A program made the translations under genes and the position numbers. A model generated the notes under the pieces. The model was not told the origin of the DNA. It was given only the letters and a program-made list of their open reading frames with translations, and did no database searches. From Carallia brachiata (lineage: Eukaryota > Streptophyta > Magnoliopsida > Malpighiales > Rhizophoraceae), in assembly GCA_021464245.1 (NCBI GenBank), contig JADCRB010000067.1, forward strand, positions 1,581,908 through 1,645,907: a DNA stretch of 64,000 nt. The letters are read 5' to 3'. Every line of letters begins with the position of its first letter. The first letter of the stretch is position 1. This document shows, piece after piece, positions 49,386 through 61,400 of the stretch.

Positions 49386-50751
49386 TTAGACAATTAAGGG
49401 TTATCAGCTGTGAGAACATTGGTCAATTACTGGCATTCTTATGAAACTTGCTTAAGCACCACGCACTCCCCTTTTTTTTTTTTTTCATTTCTTCAATTTT
49501 GTTGTATTTTCCTGGATTTCTTTCGTGCTTTTTTCTGGACGATAAATAGTTTTTTTTTTTTTGGTTTTAATTGTACGTAACCAAGCTACGGAATCCGACA
49601 TATTTCCGTTGTTTACTTTGTCTGTCAGCAATAGATAATTGCGAATAATAACATTTCATGGTTACTCTATTCCTCTAATTCTTCTAGCATTCGTCCCCCA
49701 AAGTATACTCGGTTGGGTTTCTTCCTAAAAAAGAAAAGTTCAGTTGGTGATTAGTTCTTTTTTATTTTTATTTTTTTGAAATTTTAAAAGGTATTTTTTT
49801 GGTTCCATTAAATGATAATATATATACCAAAATTACTTTTTGAAAAAACAATTTTTGGTACGGAATATCTTCACATATTATTGTGTGCAAAATTATTCTC
49901 CACTTATAAATTAAGATTACCTTTAGTTCAAGAAAATTTAATTATACAAAAATTTAAATATAAAAATTTGTTTCGCTATCAATTATTCTTACGTAAAAAT
50001 AAAGGAGTTTATTATTATAAGAAAAAGGGGGAAAAACGGGGAAAGGCACGTTGGTGGAGGGAGAAGAGAAGAATGACTCGCATCAGCACTTGGCTCGGGA
50101 TGTGGATGGAATCCCCGATGTTCATCCGTCTTGTGGGCTCCACGAGGATGGTCAAGTTTGTCTGGGCTTTTAACGCACAATCGGTTCGGTGAACACGGCA
50201 ACTTCTTCATGCTTTTTTCCTTTTTCATTAAGAGTCTATTATACCATAAATTATATAATAAAAATAATTATTTTCTCACATCTTATGATTTCAACCTAAA
50301 ATTTTTAGAACGGAAGTTTTGATCTTTGATCACTAGAATAGCTCTTGAGGGACAACTTCTTCATTCTTTCTATTGCGAAGAAATATACAAATTGTAAATT
50401 TTTGAAAAAAAAGAATACCTATTAATTACGACATGTAATATAATTAAAATAAAAAATGTATGCATATCAAACTGTATCAATTATGTCCGCAATTGTATAT
50501 CAAAGTCCAATTAATCCTCGTCATCTTTCCTGCCGTTGACTTTTTAATTGCCGTATGTCGTGCACCTGTCATAATTGGCTGGCGCGTCTTATATTCGAAA
50601 ACAAAACGATGATGATGAAGTTATTAGATAAGTCATTGCCCTAAAATTAAAAAGTATAATTATATGTCTTTAGATAGTTTCGATCAATATCAATGTGCGT
50701 CTTGAATTAGAAAAAATTTGGCGAGAATTTATAAGTAGGATAAAAATAATG

Positions 50752-51162
50752 TGGGAATGGGAATCAACTACCAAATTTCCATTCCTATTGTTTGTTTTAT
50801 ATAAAATGCATTCTCATTCCCTTAAAAATGGGAATGAGATTCCCTACTTTAAGGGAATCATGATTCCTATGTTTACTCCATTAATCATTCTCATTCCCTT
50901 CCTAACTACTTCTAACTTCTCAATTTTCTCCACTATCCCATGTTTTTATTTTTATATTGTTATTATATTATTTTTTGATTTAATTTATTCATAAAATAAT
51001 AATAATAATAATAATAACATGTTTTTATAGTAGAATAAAAATTAAATATTTCAAACCTCAGGATAATAATAAAATTGTAAATAATAATAAAATTTTATAG
51101 TTAAAATAATCGTTTACTTATTATTAATAAATTATTTTATAATCTCTACAATATTATTTCCA

Positions 51163-51211
<49 letters not shown>

Positions 51212-51763
51212 CTTATTATTATTGTTATTATTGTCATTACCATCACTACTTATTAATGAAATCATATGTTATAGTATTATAATGAGAATTTAAATTTCAA
51301 AAATATTTAAATTATCAATTAACAAATGATTATTATTATAATAACAAGAAAATTTTATTTTAAGATTTTCTTTTTGGATTTTATATTTATGGTTATCATT
51401 GTGAAGTATATTATTATTATTATTATTAGTTTTTATTATAATTTTTAATTTTATTTGTATGGTAATTTAATATTTTTAATTTGACATTGCATTATAATAT
51501 TTTTTTAAATTTCATACTTTTTAATTTGATATTAATAATTTTTTAATTTTAATTACATTTATCTTATATTTATCATGACATAAGTATTATCATATATTTA
51601 ATATTTCCGATTCCGAAATGAAACAAACATCTATGAAGGGTTTTGATTCCGATTCCGGAATAAACCAAACATATTATATAATAAGTGATTCCGTTTCCCT
51701 TTGCACTTGATTCCAATTCCGATTCCGATTCCGATTCCAAACCATAAAACAAACAGCCCCATA
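50752..51763. mobile_element. Non-autonomous element with GGAATGGGAATC / GGAATCGGAATCGG ends
   Basis: The left end is rich in GGGAATGGGAATC and CATTCTCATTCCC; the right end has GATTCCGATTCCGATTCC and finishes AAACAAACAGCCCC. Both ends contain a TTTGTTTTAT / ATAAAACAAAC motif in inverted order. The interior is plain AT-rich DNA with triplet runs. This is a common structure in dicot genomes; the superfamily is not assigned. Confidence 0.45.
51157..51240. repeat. (AAT)n(ATT)n palindromic triplet run
   Basis: A run of AAT triplets passes directly into a run of ATT triplets at about 51,187, giving a near-perfect inverted repeat of about 25-30 bp per arm that could form a hairpin. Another AAT run is at 50,990-51,017. 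Confidence 0.85.
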
Positions 51764-52339
51764 ATATATATTATTTAATGATTAAAATTTAAAAAAATTA
51801 AATATTATTAAATAAATTATATGACTAATTTATACAATTTTAAATTAAAATATGGTAGTTATAGCTCTTTTTAATTATTTAAATATAAATAGACAAAGTG
51901 ATGCTTAAAGATATAAAAATAAAAACAATTCTTAACATGGAAAATTGAAGATTAATTTTTACACACGTCCCCAACTTTGGACAACTATGTCCCCATCTTG
52001 TAAAAGTGTTCTTAAAAAACTAATTTTGTTACTTGCAAATATTTCCATTTTATTATTTTATGCTAAAAATTTTATTCATAAAAAATTTAATTGTAATGAG
52101 AAAAGTCAAAAAAAAAAAAAAAAGCATCAAACGTACTAACAGATTTTTTAAAGAAAAAATCAACTGTATCTCCATCAAATTGGTTCATTAAACTTGTTTT
52201 TGATATTTTTATTGCTAAACTTAGTTGTATTGTACAATAATTTTTTAATTATGATGTTAATTAAAAAATAATTAGTTGAATTACTAAACAATTTTTTATC
52301 TTTTCTAAAATAATATTTATAATGTAGTATGATGTAATT

Positions 52340-52555
52340 TCATTTAAGACGAAAATTAAAATTTCTCGCAAAAACTAACAAGAACGTAGTCGTGGGCCTC
52401 GTGGCAATACGCGCAGTCCAGATTCGTCTGATCCAGTGAGAGAATTGGACGGTCAGATTCGGAAGTAGCACTCGGTCCAGATTGCGCGACAAGTACACGA
52501 TACACATTCTCCGAGGTTGTCGTGTCACCGCTTGAATTTTCAGTTTCCAAAACAT
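52340..52555 (-). other. Short ORF with a CxxC motif, unassigned
   Basis: A minus-strand frame (start at 52,550 or 52,555 depending on frame) reads METENSSGDTTTSENVYRVL in one frame and contains LDCAYCHEAHDYVLVSFCEKF, with a CxxC and a further Cys. The local base composition is less AT-biased than the neighbouring spacer, so part of an old exon is possible. No homologue, splice partner or downstream exon is recognised, and the RAB leader probably overlaps it. Confidence 0.2.
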
Positions 52556-52687
52556 TTTTCTCGCTTTTTTTTTTTTTTTAATCGTCCGACGAAGGCCGAC
52601 GCTCTTTTCCTACATCTTCAAGTAGCGTGTCGGATTCCAGTTCAGTTTCCTGCCGGACCGGCCCGAATCCCGGTCGAATTCACTGTC

Positions 52688-54913
52688 ATGAATTCTGAAT
52701 AGTAAGTCCCAGATTTGATCTTCGTTTGCAATCCTGATTAGCAGGGTCTGCGGATGCTTTGCATTCTAAATAACGTGTTTTTCTCTGGTTTGGGAAATAA
52801 TTGATTAAATTTTGATTGATATGGTTTAATTAGCTAAATTTTTTGTTGGATATGTTGCTTTAATTAGTGGTCCTTAGCTGCGTAGGCTGATGCTGGGAAC
52901 ATTTCCATGCCTGATGGATTGTAAATCTTCCACCGTCGATTGGATTTGTGTGATGGGTTTTTTTTTTTTTTTTTTAATGTAGATTTCACGATTATTAGGC
53001 TAATTTGTGTGTTTGGTGCAGTGACTATTTGTTCAAGCTTTTGCTAATTGGGGACTCTGGAGTTGGAAAGTCGTGTCTTTTACTGAGATTTGCTGTAAGA
53101 TAGTCTTCTCTCTTTCAATTTTTCCTTCTGTTTTCTTTTGCTGTGGTATTTTCTGTTTCAATTCTTCTGCGACTGTGTGATTGATGCATTGTTTTGATAA
53201 AGAAATCTACGCCACGAGGTACTGAAAATAATGCGAAGTGGATTGAGTTTTTTTTCTTTCAGTTTGTTGTACTGTCCCAAATGAAGATTGAAGTGATGAT
53301 TGTGGGTGCGTGCTATTGATGGGCGGTTGTCCCTTTTGGTGTTTGTTGTGCTAAACCCACTTTTGGACCAAAGAATCGTTAAACTTCATCTTACATATAA
53401 CTGCTCATGTTTTCGTGGTTTTTGGGTCCTTTTTTAAATTGGATTTCGCAGATATTTATCCAGTCGTGCTTATTTTGTGTCAATTTTTTTCAGGATGATT
53501 CATATGTGGACAGTTATATTAGCACTATTGGAGTGGACTTTGTAAGGATTTTCCAAATTTTAGACAATTTTTGGAATTTTTCTCTACTGATTATATGAAG
53601 CTGATATAATTCTGATGTTCTGTGCCATAGAAAATTCGCACCGTGGAGCAAGATGGGAAGACCATCAAACTTCAGATTGTAAGATGCCTTTCTCCGTTTT
53701 TATTTTCTGGGTTGTAATAATTTATCATTCGTGAACAAGAGTCCAATAAGACAATGATGTTCTAATTACACAATTTCAGCTTTATTTCGTGTTTGGCTTA
53801 TGCTTTTAGTTGCAACTTCTTTGTTTTTCTTCAATCTACTGTAACATGTATTTTGGACTATGGGCCAACTAGGAAATGCGATTACTTCTTATTTTAATTG
53901 AGATTTTGTTTGTCCCATTGGTATCTTAAACACTAACTAATGATTTTTGTCCCTTTTCCTTAATTCGATTTCTCATGCTTCAATTTTTTATTTCTGTATT
54001 ATTTGGTTTAGTGGGACACTGCAGGGCAAGAAAGGTTTAGGACAATCACTAGTAGCTACTACCGTGGAGCCCATGGCATTATAGTGAGTTTCTGACATTT
54101 ATTCACTTCTTAAAAGTAATTTTGATGCTCTTGGCTCCCATGAAGTAGTTTGTTAATGTTTGTGGCAGATAGTTTATGATGTCACAGATCAAGAGAGTTT
54201 CAACAATGTGAAACAGTGGTTGAATGAAATTGACGTTACGCCAGCGAAAATGTAAATAAGCTACTGGTTGGGAACAAGTCTGATCTGACAGCGAACAAAG
54301 TTGTCTCCTCTGATACAGCTAAGGTAATGCAAGTCTCCTTTGATTTCACCTATTTTTACAGTTTGCTAAGCTAAACTAATGATAAGTGACCCCCAACCAC
54401 TATTTTTTGATATTGGTTTGGATTCAAGCAGGCATTTGCTGATGAAATGGGCATTCCGTTCATGGAGACGAGTGCAAAAATGCTACCAATGTGGAGGAGG
54501 CTTTTATGGCTATGGCTGCTGATATTAAGAATAGGTATCTTCATGACACATCCCTATGCTCCACTCTCCCCCTTGTTCTCGCTTTGTTTCTCTCCCCTCA
54601 TTGAGATGTTGGTATGGGTCTTTTTTTTGGTTTATTGATAATGATGTGTTGGAGGAGATGGTAGATAGTGAAATACATTTGATAAGCGACATTAAGTTTG
54701 CTACTGAGGAGATAACATAGTTGTGCTCGACCGTTCTTTATGGGATCAGGCTTTCCTCTGTCTTGAGTGGTGCATTTTGTTGTCGCCTTCCTCATGAGCT
54801 GTTGATATCTTTGCAGGATGGCAAGTCAACCGGCAACGAACGATGCTAGACCCCCCACGGTGCAGATACGTGGACAACCTGTTAACCAGAATTCTGGTTG
54901 CTGCTCTTCCTAG
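52688..54913 (+). CDS. RAB1/RABD2-type small GTPase (8 exons, two frame breaks)
   Basis: Exons: 52,688-52,701, 53,022-53,094, 53,494-53,541, 53,631-53,678, 54,012-54,083, 54,169-54,323, 54,432-54,534 and 54,817-54,913. The product would be 203 residues, the usual RABD2 length, with P-loop GDSGVGKS, effector [39 protein letters not shown] and ETSAK, and C-terminal GCCSS for double geranylgeranylation. RABD2 proteins direct ER-to-Golgi vesicle traffic. Two coding exons each lack one base: exon 6 near 54,234 (GACGTTAC where GACCGTTAC is expected for the usual EIDRYASENV) and exon 7 at 54,476-54,480 (five A where six are expected for [10 protein letters not shown]). Exon lengths (155 and 103 nt) are each one short of the phase demanded by their borders. 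The two losses do not cancel without two stops, so either the gene is dead or the sequence has errors. Confidence 0.9.
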
Positions 54914-55965
54914 TTGGCCTGAGGTCTGCAACTGGTCTCACTTGGCATATACTTATGCATGAATGGCTTCTAAATTGCCATGGAATTATAGACTTTTCCC
55001 ATCCGTTTCCGTTTTGAATTGTATGTGCCTCGTTAGCAACTTTAAAAACTTCCTTTTGGTTACTCTTGTTGCTAAATGACCTGTACACATGTTTGGCAGA
55101 CGGAAACCTCCACGTAGGCAAGTGTCATCGTTAATTTATTAATTCTTTTCTCCTTTAGCTCTATCTCCTCTGTTGTGCAGCAAAATCTGCGTGCTTTCAA
55201 TTTGAACCTGTTGAAGTTGGCTAACCTAACCGGTGACCGAGGAAATTCTGGTGCTACATTTATTCGCGTCTCGGGATATTTTTTTAAGGCGCTCCCCTTC
55301 CGACCTTTTTACTGCTCTTGCTTGTTCCAGCTGCTGGACAATGTATATGTTGTATTTTGGAGCAGCCGGATTTCTCTAATCTTGGCCGTTCAAATTGCAG
55401 TTTTCATCTGGTCTGTTCGCTCAACCCTGAAAGCCAATCAGATTTTTAAAGCATTTCAGATAACAAAGCCAATCAGTAAACACCAATCAATAAACACCAT
55501 AAATCTCGAAGATGACATAGCATTCTCTAGGGATATTGCTACCAGTTAAAAGTGGCGCATTGCTCTTCGTTGATAAACTCCATGTAAAAGGTAAGTTGTC
55601 ATTGTACCATGTCACATTTACAATAAAAAGTCTTGGTACCTTAAGCATTACTCTTCATTTTTTCTCCCCAAAGCAATCAGTTTTCATCCTATGCAGACCA
55701 CACTTTCATTCTATGATTTACCAAAATATTAGTCCTTGTTAAAAAAAAGAAGAATTTAATAATAGTTCACATTTTCCGCCATCCCTCGTAATCTATGGGT
55801 GGGCGACTGGGCGGCTTTGATTGCATGTAATGTAAATCCCACATTGGCCCATTGATGAATACTTGACACAAGCAGAATCTTGGAATTTGTTACTGAAATT
55901 CCTAAACTCATCCGACATAAAAAATATATGTATAAATTTTTTTTCTAAATTTAATGGCCGAAAAA
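54914..55965. other. Spacer between RAB and MYB genes
   Basis: The first few hundred bases are likely RAB 3' untranslated region. The ORF at 55,175-55,549 plus (124 codons) shows no known domain. Nothing else recognised; the two genes converge here. Confidence 0.45.
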
Positions 55966-58475
55966 CTATAATGTTATACTTCTACTTCTCAAACACAAAC
56001 AAAATTGGACTAAAAATCTGCGCTTGAACCTCATTGCACAAGATGCCTGGGAGCATAAATTTGCTCTTTGCGGGGGAGTAAATAGTGGCAGCTCCAACGA
56101 ACCTTCTTTTTTATCCGATGGAATTGATGGGCGTTGATCAGAAAAGCTGTGTTGGAATGATCTTGGCCAAGGGATTCCGGACGGATGGGCAGCAACAGGT
56201 GTACAGATTCCAGGGCTTCTGAGCACATTCAGGCATTCTGTCCCTGTATAATTCATCGGAAGGCTCTCTCCAGGCACCTTTGGCTGTCAAAACAATGGAG
56301 CTTTGAACATATTAGATATTGGCTTGGAAAATTCAGCATGAGACCGCCAAAAACAAAAAGATCAGATATCGACAAAGGACATCTTATAAAAAGCTTGATC
56401 ATTGCTACCTGAGTTTTTGGCATGATTAAAGCTGAGACTCCGAGATCAGGAGGTCCTGGATTTATGTGCCACCTCATTTTGAAAAGATAAAAAACATGCT
56501 TGTCAAGTCACTATTTAAGGTACGATCCAGGACTATATCCAGGAACTGTGCTATTTATAAAATTCATGTGGCCAAGCATCCGCATAAATCATGGCAGACC
56601 AGGGAACATGATAAATTAAGGTCCCATTAATATGCCACGATATATGTACCAAAAAAATTAATATTTCACGACGTTTAACCCGTAGCTCATAAAAAGAACT
56701 TTTCTTGAGGTGGGGCATAAAAAGAGACGTCAATGTGAAGTGATTTAATAAGCCAAATCACGCAAGACTATCCTGGATTAAAGAACATATTGTCCTGATG
56801 ATCTTAGAACAGTAAAATCATCCAACGGGGTTCGTGAGAATTAAACTTATTCATAAATTCGTACCCCGAAAGGATAAGCAGCAACATCTGCTCGGACTGG
56901 GGGACTCTCCAAGCAGAGTTCAGGGGATCGATTAAAGACCTGTAAGTTCGAGAACAAATACGTGACCATTAGGATCCACTTAGGTACTGTTTTGCGGCTT
57001 GCTAATAAATGGACTCAATTCACCTGTGATTGGAACTTTGGAACCGTATTCGCTGGCGATTTCGACGAAATGATTGCCTGTTGTTGAAGACAAGAAGCCA
57101 TTATAAACATGTCCTGAAGCAAGCAGAAATTTTTTCTATCTAAATTCTCAAGTTCAACGTAAGGATTTACCCGTGATAGCGTACCGGTCGGAACTTTTGT
57201 AGTGGGAACTTCTCCAATGTCCTGAGGAGCTGAAACCTGGGAAGTTGTTGACAATTTTCCATCCATCATCAATGTAAATCCGCATAAAAGAAAAAAAAAA
57301 AAAAACAATTGTGAGACAGGACATACGGATCCGTCGAAAGTCATGTCAAAGAGGCTTGTTCTGCGTTTCTTCTTGTCAGCTGAAGCCTGTCTAAGATAAT
57401 ACTTTTGAGCGTGACTGGCTACCTGGGTAGGGGTCCTTGTAGTGACAAAATTATTGGAAATCCCTCTCCAATCACCTTTGCCAAGCTTCTTCAAGCCTTC
57501 TAAAAAGGTTCGGTGTTCCTCCTCTGTCCAAGGCTTCCCTGAATAACAATGCAACCAAAAAAAGTCACAAACTGGCCAACAAAAGGACAAAAAAAATGTT
57601 AAAACTCTTCAGATTTTACGTCGAACTCAATCTAAATTTTGCATAATCAACAACAAACTGATTTTACAGCGACAAACAAATGAAACAACAAAGCAATATT
57701 TTAAAAAACATCATGTTGATAATGCTCGAAATTAATTTGTTCTCACTACAAATATTCTTCTTCTTTCGGTTAATTGACTCCAACTAATACTCAAACACGA
57801 AACTTCTTCAAAATAAATTTAGTACCAATTGAACTATGAATTATTCCTCATTGGTTCCAAATAGACCCTTTGGTAGGGCAAAACTGGGATACAAGAAGAT
57901 CAACTTACCAACTGATTCTTTCTTTATTCCAGAGAGGATCAGTTTTTGTCCCATGAAGTTTATAATAGTATAAATAGTGGTGTCAAATGAACAATGAGAA
58001 TATCACCGATATAATTAATAAATGCACGAATCAGTCCGTAAAATCTAAAAAAAAATGTGGGATACCCATGCACAGGCCTCATCGATGAAAGAGGCAGATC
58101 ATGATTATGATATGTTGTTGGCTAACAATTGTTGTGAAAGAAACCAATGGATCACATTCAGAACACAACGTTCCGAAGGGTGCGAGATGCATTGTGATCG
58201 AACATACATACATGCATACCTTTTGTCCTTTCATGTGATGCTTTGGCTTTCTTGGAACCGATATATCCATCAGAAACATACCCATCATCTTCATGATGAT
58301 GATCGTTATTTTCTGAGAAGGACTGGAGATTTCCCAGGCTAAAGCTCTTCCTGATGGGCTGTTTGTCGTCCAATGTAATATTGGCACCAAACAGCTTAAA
58401 AGTTTTGCCATTGCATGTTCTTGAGTTATGGCCATTGTGGCCACAGTGGGAACACCTTCTTGTTGTCTCCTCCAT
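55966..58475 (-). CDS. R-R-type MYB-like transcription factor (SHAQKYF class) with CCHC knuckle
   Basis: Four exons, 58,475-58,220, 57,538-57,327, 57,236-57,024 and 56,283-55,966, join in phase to give 332 residues. A CX2CX4HX4C zinc knuckle lies at residues 8-21 ([14 protein letters not shown]), followed by [11 protein letters not shown] and a KSFSLGNL block. The single MYB repeat is at about 86-133 ([20 protein letters not shown] ... SHAQKYY) with the basic tail [12 protein letters not shown]. This is the KUA1/MYBH/MYBS3-like family, nuclear repressors or activators that bind I-box/TATCCA-type sites and affect growth, senescence and sugar responses. The usual SHAQKYF reads SHAQKYY. The exon 3 acceptor (CTTCCCAG) is the only good one after a long T tract. 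Exon 4 is the least certain, since the C-terminus is poorly conserved. Confidence 0.87.
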
Positions 58476-61400
58476 CTCTAATGCCTCCAGGCAAAGGCAA
58501 AAAAAAAAAAAATAGTCTTTCAAGAAACAAACTCCATAGACTGGCCCTTTTTGCAGGATACTTATATTGGTATATATATAAGACCGCCTTGGCTTACCCA
58601 CCGTATCCTAGTTGCACATTAATTGCACGAAGATCTGTTCTTCTATAAATGACACATCTACCCATTTTTACGAATTCTAGAAGTCAAGTTATCCTAAAGG
58701 GTTTAGATTTTCTGGGATTCTTCACAACAGATTTATCTGCCGTTGGATTTTGTAATCAATATCGATTATCTTGATTAATTATTGTCAGGCATGAAGGAGG
58801 CTTCTAAATATGGTATCGATTTTCTGGGATCATGGACCCTGCTGAATTGTATAAATAAACCTCTAAACGTAGAAAATTTGTGTTTTCATTAGAAAAAGAT
58901 AATTTTGGTCAATAATCTAAATTGCCAGATACACATTATCGTTAAAAGCCAACCCAGATTTAGTGAATTAATTAATTGCACATGTTCTCGGTGTAGCAAC
59001 ATGAGTAATGGTCTATGGTTCACCGAATGGGGAAAAAAAAAAATTTAAGCTGCATGTATCGTGTTTGTAGTATATACTTTTGTTTTTGTACCAAAAAAAA
59101 GTATATACCTTTGTTTTAATTACATAATTTATTAACTTTTAGTATATCATTTGCCAATAATTAGCTTGATAATCTCATAGATATCAGATATATAAAAAAA
59201 AACCCATTGGATAAAAAGCAAAATTAGATAAGGGTGATCTCAAGCAATCTAATGTGTACTACTTGAAAATTTGCTTAAACAACATCAAAGGATTAACATA
59301 ATTCGCATTTAACAATTTATTTATTCTTTTCATGTATTTCCAAATAAAACGATATATATCACTTTGAAACTCTTCTAAACCTTATATGAGACTTTCAATA
59401 GTTTTTTTTTTTTTTTTGGTTAACAAAATTATGTTATACCTTTGTTTTCGTTACATAATTTATTAATTTTTAGTATATTGTTTGCCAATAATTAGCTTGA
59501 TAATCTCATAGATATCAGATATATAACCCATTGGATAACAATTGGATAAAAAGCAAAATTAGATAAGGGTTATCTCAAGCAATTTAAAAATTCGCTTAAA
59601 TAACATTAAAATATCAACATAGTTCGTATTTAATAATTTATCTTTTTTTTTTTCATATTTTTCTAAATTAAACGACATATATCACTTTGAAAGTCTCTAA
59701 ACCTTATATATGAAACTTCCAAAGTTGTTTTTTTTTTATAAATAAAATTATGTTGTTGCTAACTCGATTAGTAGATCAATATTTCAGCTGTACAACAACG
59801 TGGCTTTTTAACCAAAATATATAGATTTTGCTGTTAATTTGGCGGCAAAGGAAAAGTTCCCTTAACTTCGTCGAATTTTCCGAAATCCAGTTCTAACTTT
59901 ATCACTCGTCAAAAGAGCAGTTTGTTGTTCGATTTTAACGGACTTATTAGAATAGTGGATATTTGTAGCTCCAAAAAAAAAAAAAAAAAGAAGTATATTT
60001 AGCCAATTTTTGACGCCGATAGATAAGAGTTGTTTCTATTGCAATCCATAACAAAAAAGTGAAAAACCCACTTAATATTTTACGGTTAGTGTAAAGGATA
60101 AACAAACAGAAAAATGGAGACCAAGTTGTTACGTGATACCTAAAAATAAATTGTATGTTAAACTCTAATAAATATATTTGCCATGAAACTAGTTGGATTT
60201 ATTTAAAGCATTTTCTTCCAAATTGTACTGTATATAATAAATATGATTGCTCTAGAAAAACATTCCAATTAATTAACACAACCAACTGGAAAAAAATAAT
60301 AATAATAAAATAAAAACAAGGTTATACTGAGTGACGTAAAAAAGAAAACAGTTCCCGATTAAAAAAAAAGAAAAAGGTTCTCCACTTGAATGATTTCTCA
60401 CAGCAATTTTACGCCAAGCAAAATCAATAGATGGAATTTTTTTTCATTTTTTAATCGATAATACATATATAAATTTGCCCAATTCCAAGTTACTACGATT
60501 GAAGCTAATTTATACATTTATGACCGATAGAGTGAATCCAACAAATGAAACCTTGAGTGTTCGTTATCATGAATGACTACACCTTATTCACCTTACTTCC
60601 TTTGCAATGAGGTATATATAATCATGAATGATTATATCTTATTAGAACAAGATCTTAAAATGTTTTGCATTTGCAGTATTTTCAGAAAATTAACAGCATG
60701 TTTTTGCATTAGAGTGACTGATAAAAGATTTGTCACCTTGAACTAATTATGAGAATGTTAGGTTTGTTGTGGTTGACATAATCATAAGAAAATGTTTCAT
60801 TTGTTTCCAATGTGTATTGATTCAAAAAATCTTTGTACAAGATAGAATAATGATTCACAAGAAGTTATAATCTCGTTCGATGAAATAATAACCATATGAA
60901 TGTTTGAGAAATAATATAATTACATAATATAGAGTTGACATTAATTCTATACTTTAGTCTCATTAGAACATGAGTATGACAAAAATATTAATTTACATTG
61001 AGAGATCGTTTGTTAAAGGGATTAGTTAAACCACTTTGATATTTATAACATATGGGTGATGATGATATGTGGTTAAACATCAATCTTAATCTTCAAATAT
61101 AAATTTATTAATTACAAAATTAATGATAAATTAAAAGAATTTGATTTATTAAGCTTAATTGATTGTCAAGTTGGATCCTTAGGGATCATAATTCATATAT
61201 TTATTCCAAACATATTAGAATCTTAATGGGTACGCGCCATAAACTAAAAAAAAAATAAAAACAGAAAAAAAAATTTGATTGAAAAGTTAAAAAAATTTTT
61301 AAGATCAAATATATAATATTTTAAAATATAAAGAATAAAATGCAATTTATTGACAATTGTCACAAATTACCTAAATAGTAATATAAAATCAGAATCCTTA

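Larger units (their letters stand above)
47031..52339. other. AT-rich spacer with nested MITE-like elements
   Basis: It begins with the MSRA leader and promoter. No gene is recognised. Related elements with ends of the type ATGTTTGGTA / TACCAAACA lie at about 47,270-47,672, 48,075-48,300, 48,378-48,609 and 48,860-49,385. The ORF at 49,812-50,192 lacks known domains. A second element type is at 50,752-51,763 and triplet runs are at 50,990-51,017 and 51,157-51,240. Confidence 0.5.

Noticed and set aside
49812..50192. ORF of 126 codons in the MSRA-RAB spacer
   Set aside because: Composition follows the surrounding AT bias, then an unrelated GC-richer patch; no family resemblance.
55832..55845. 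ATCCCACATTGG, similar to the upstream element of plant U-snRNA genes
   Set aside because: No correctly spaced TATA box and no snRNA sequence follow; the motif differs from the consensus at its end.
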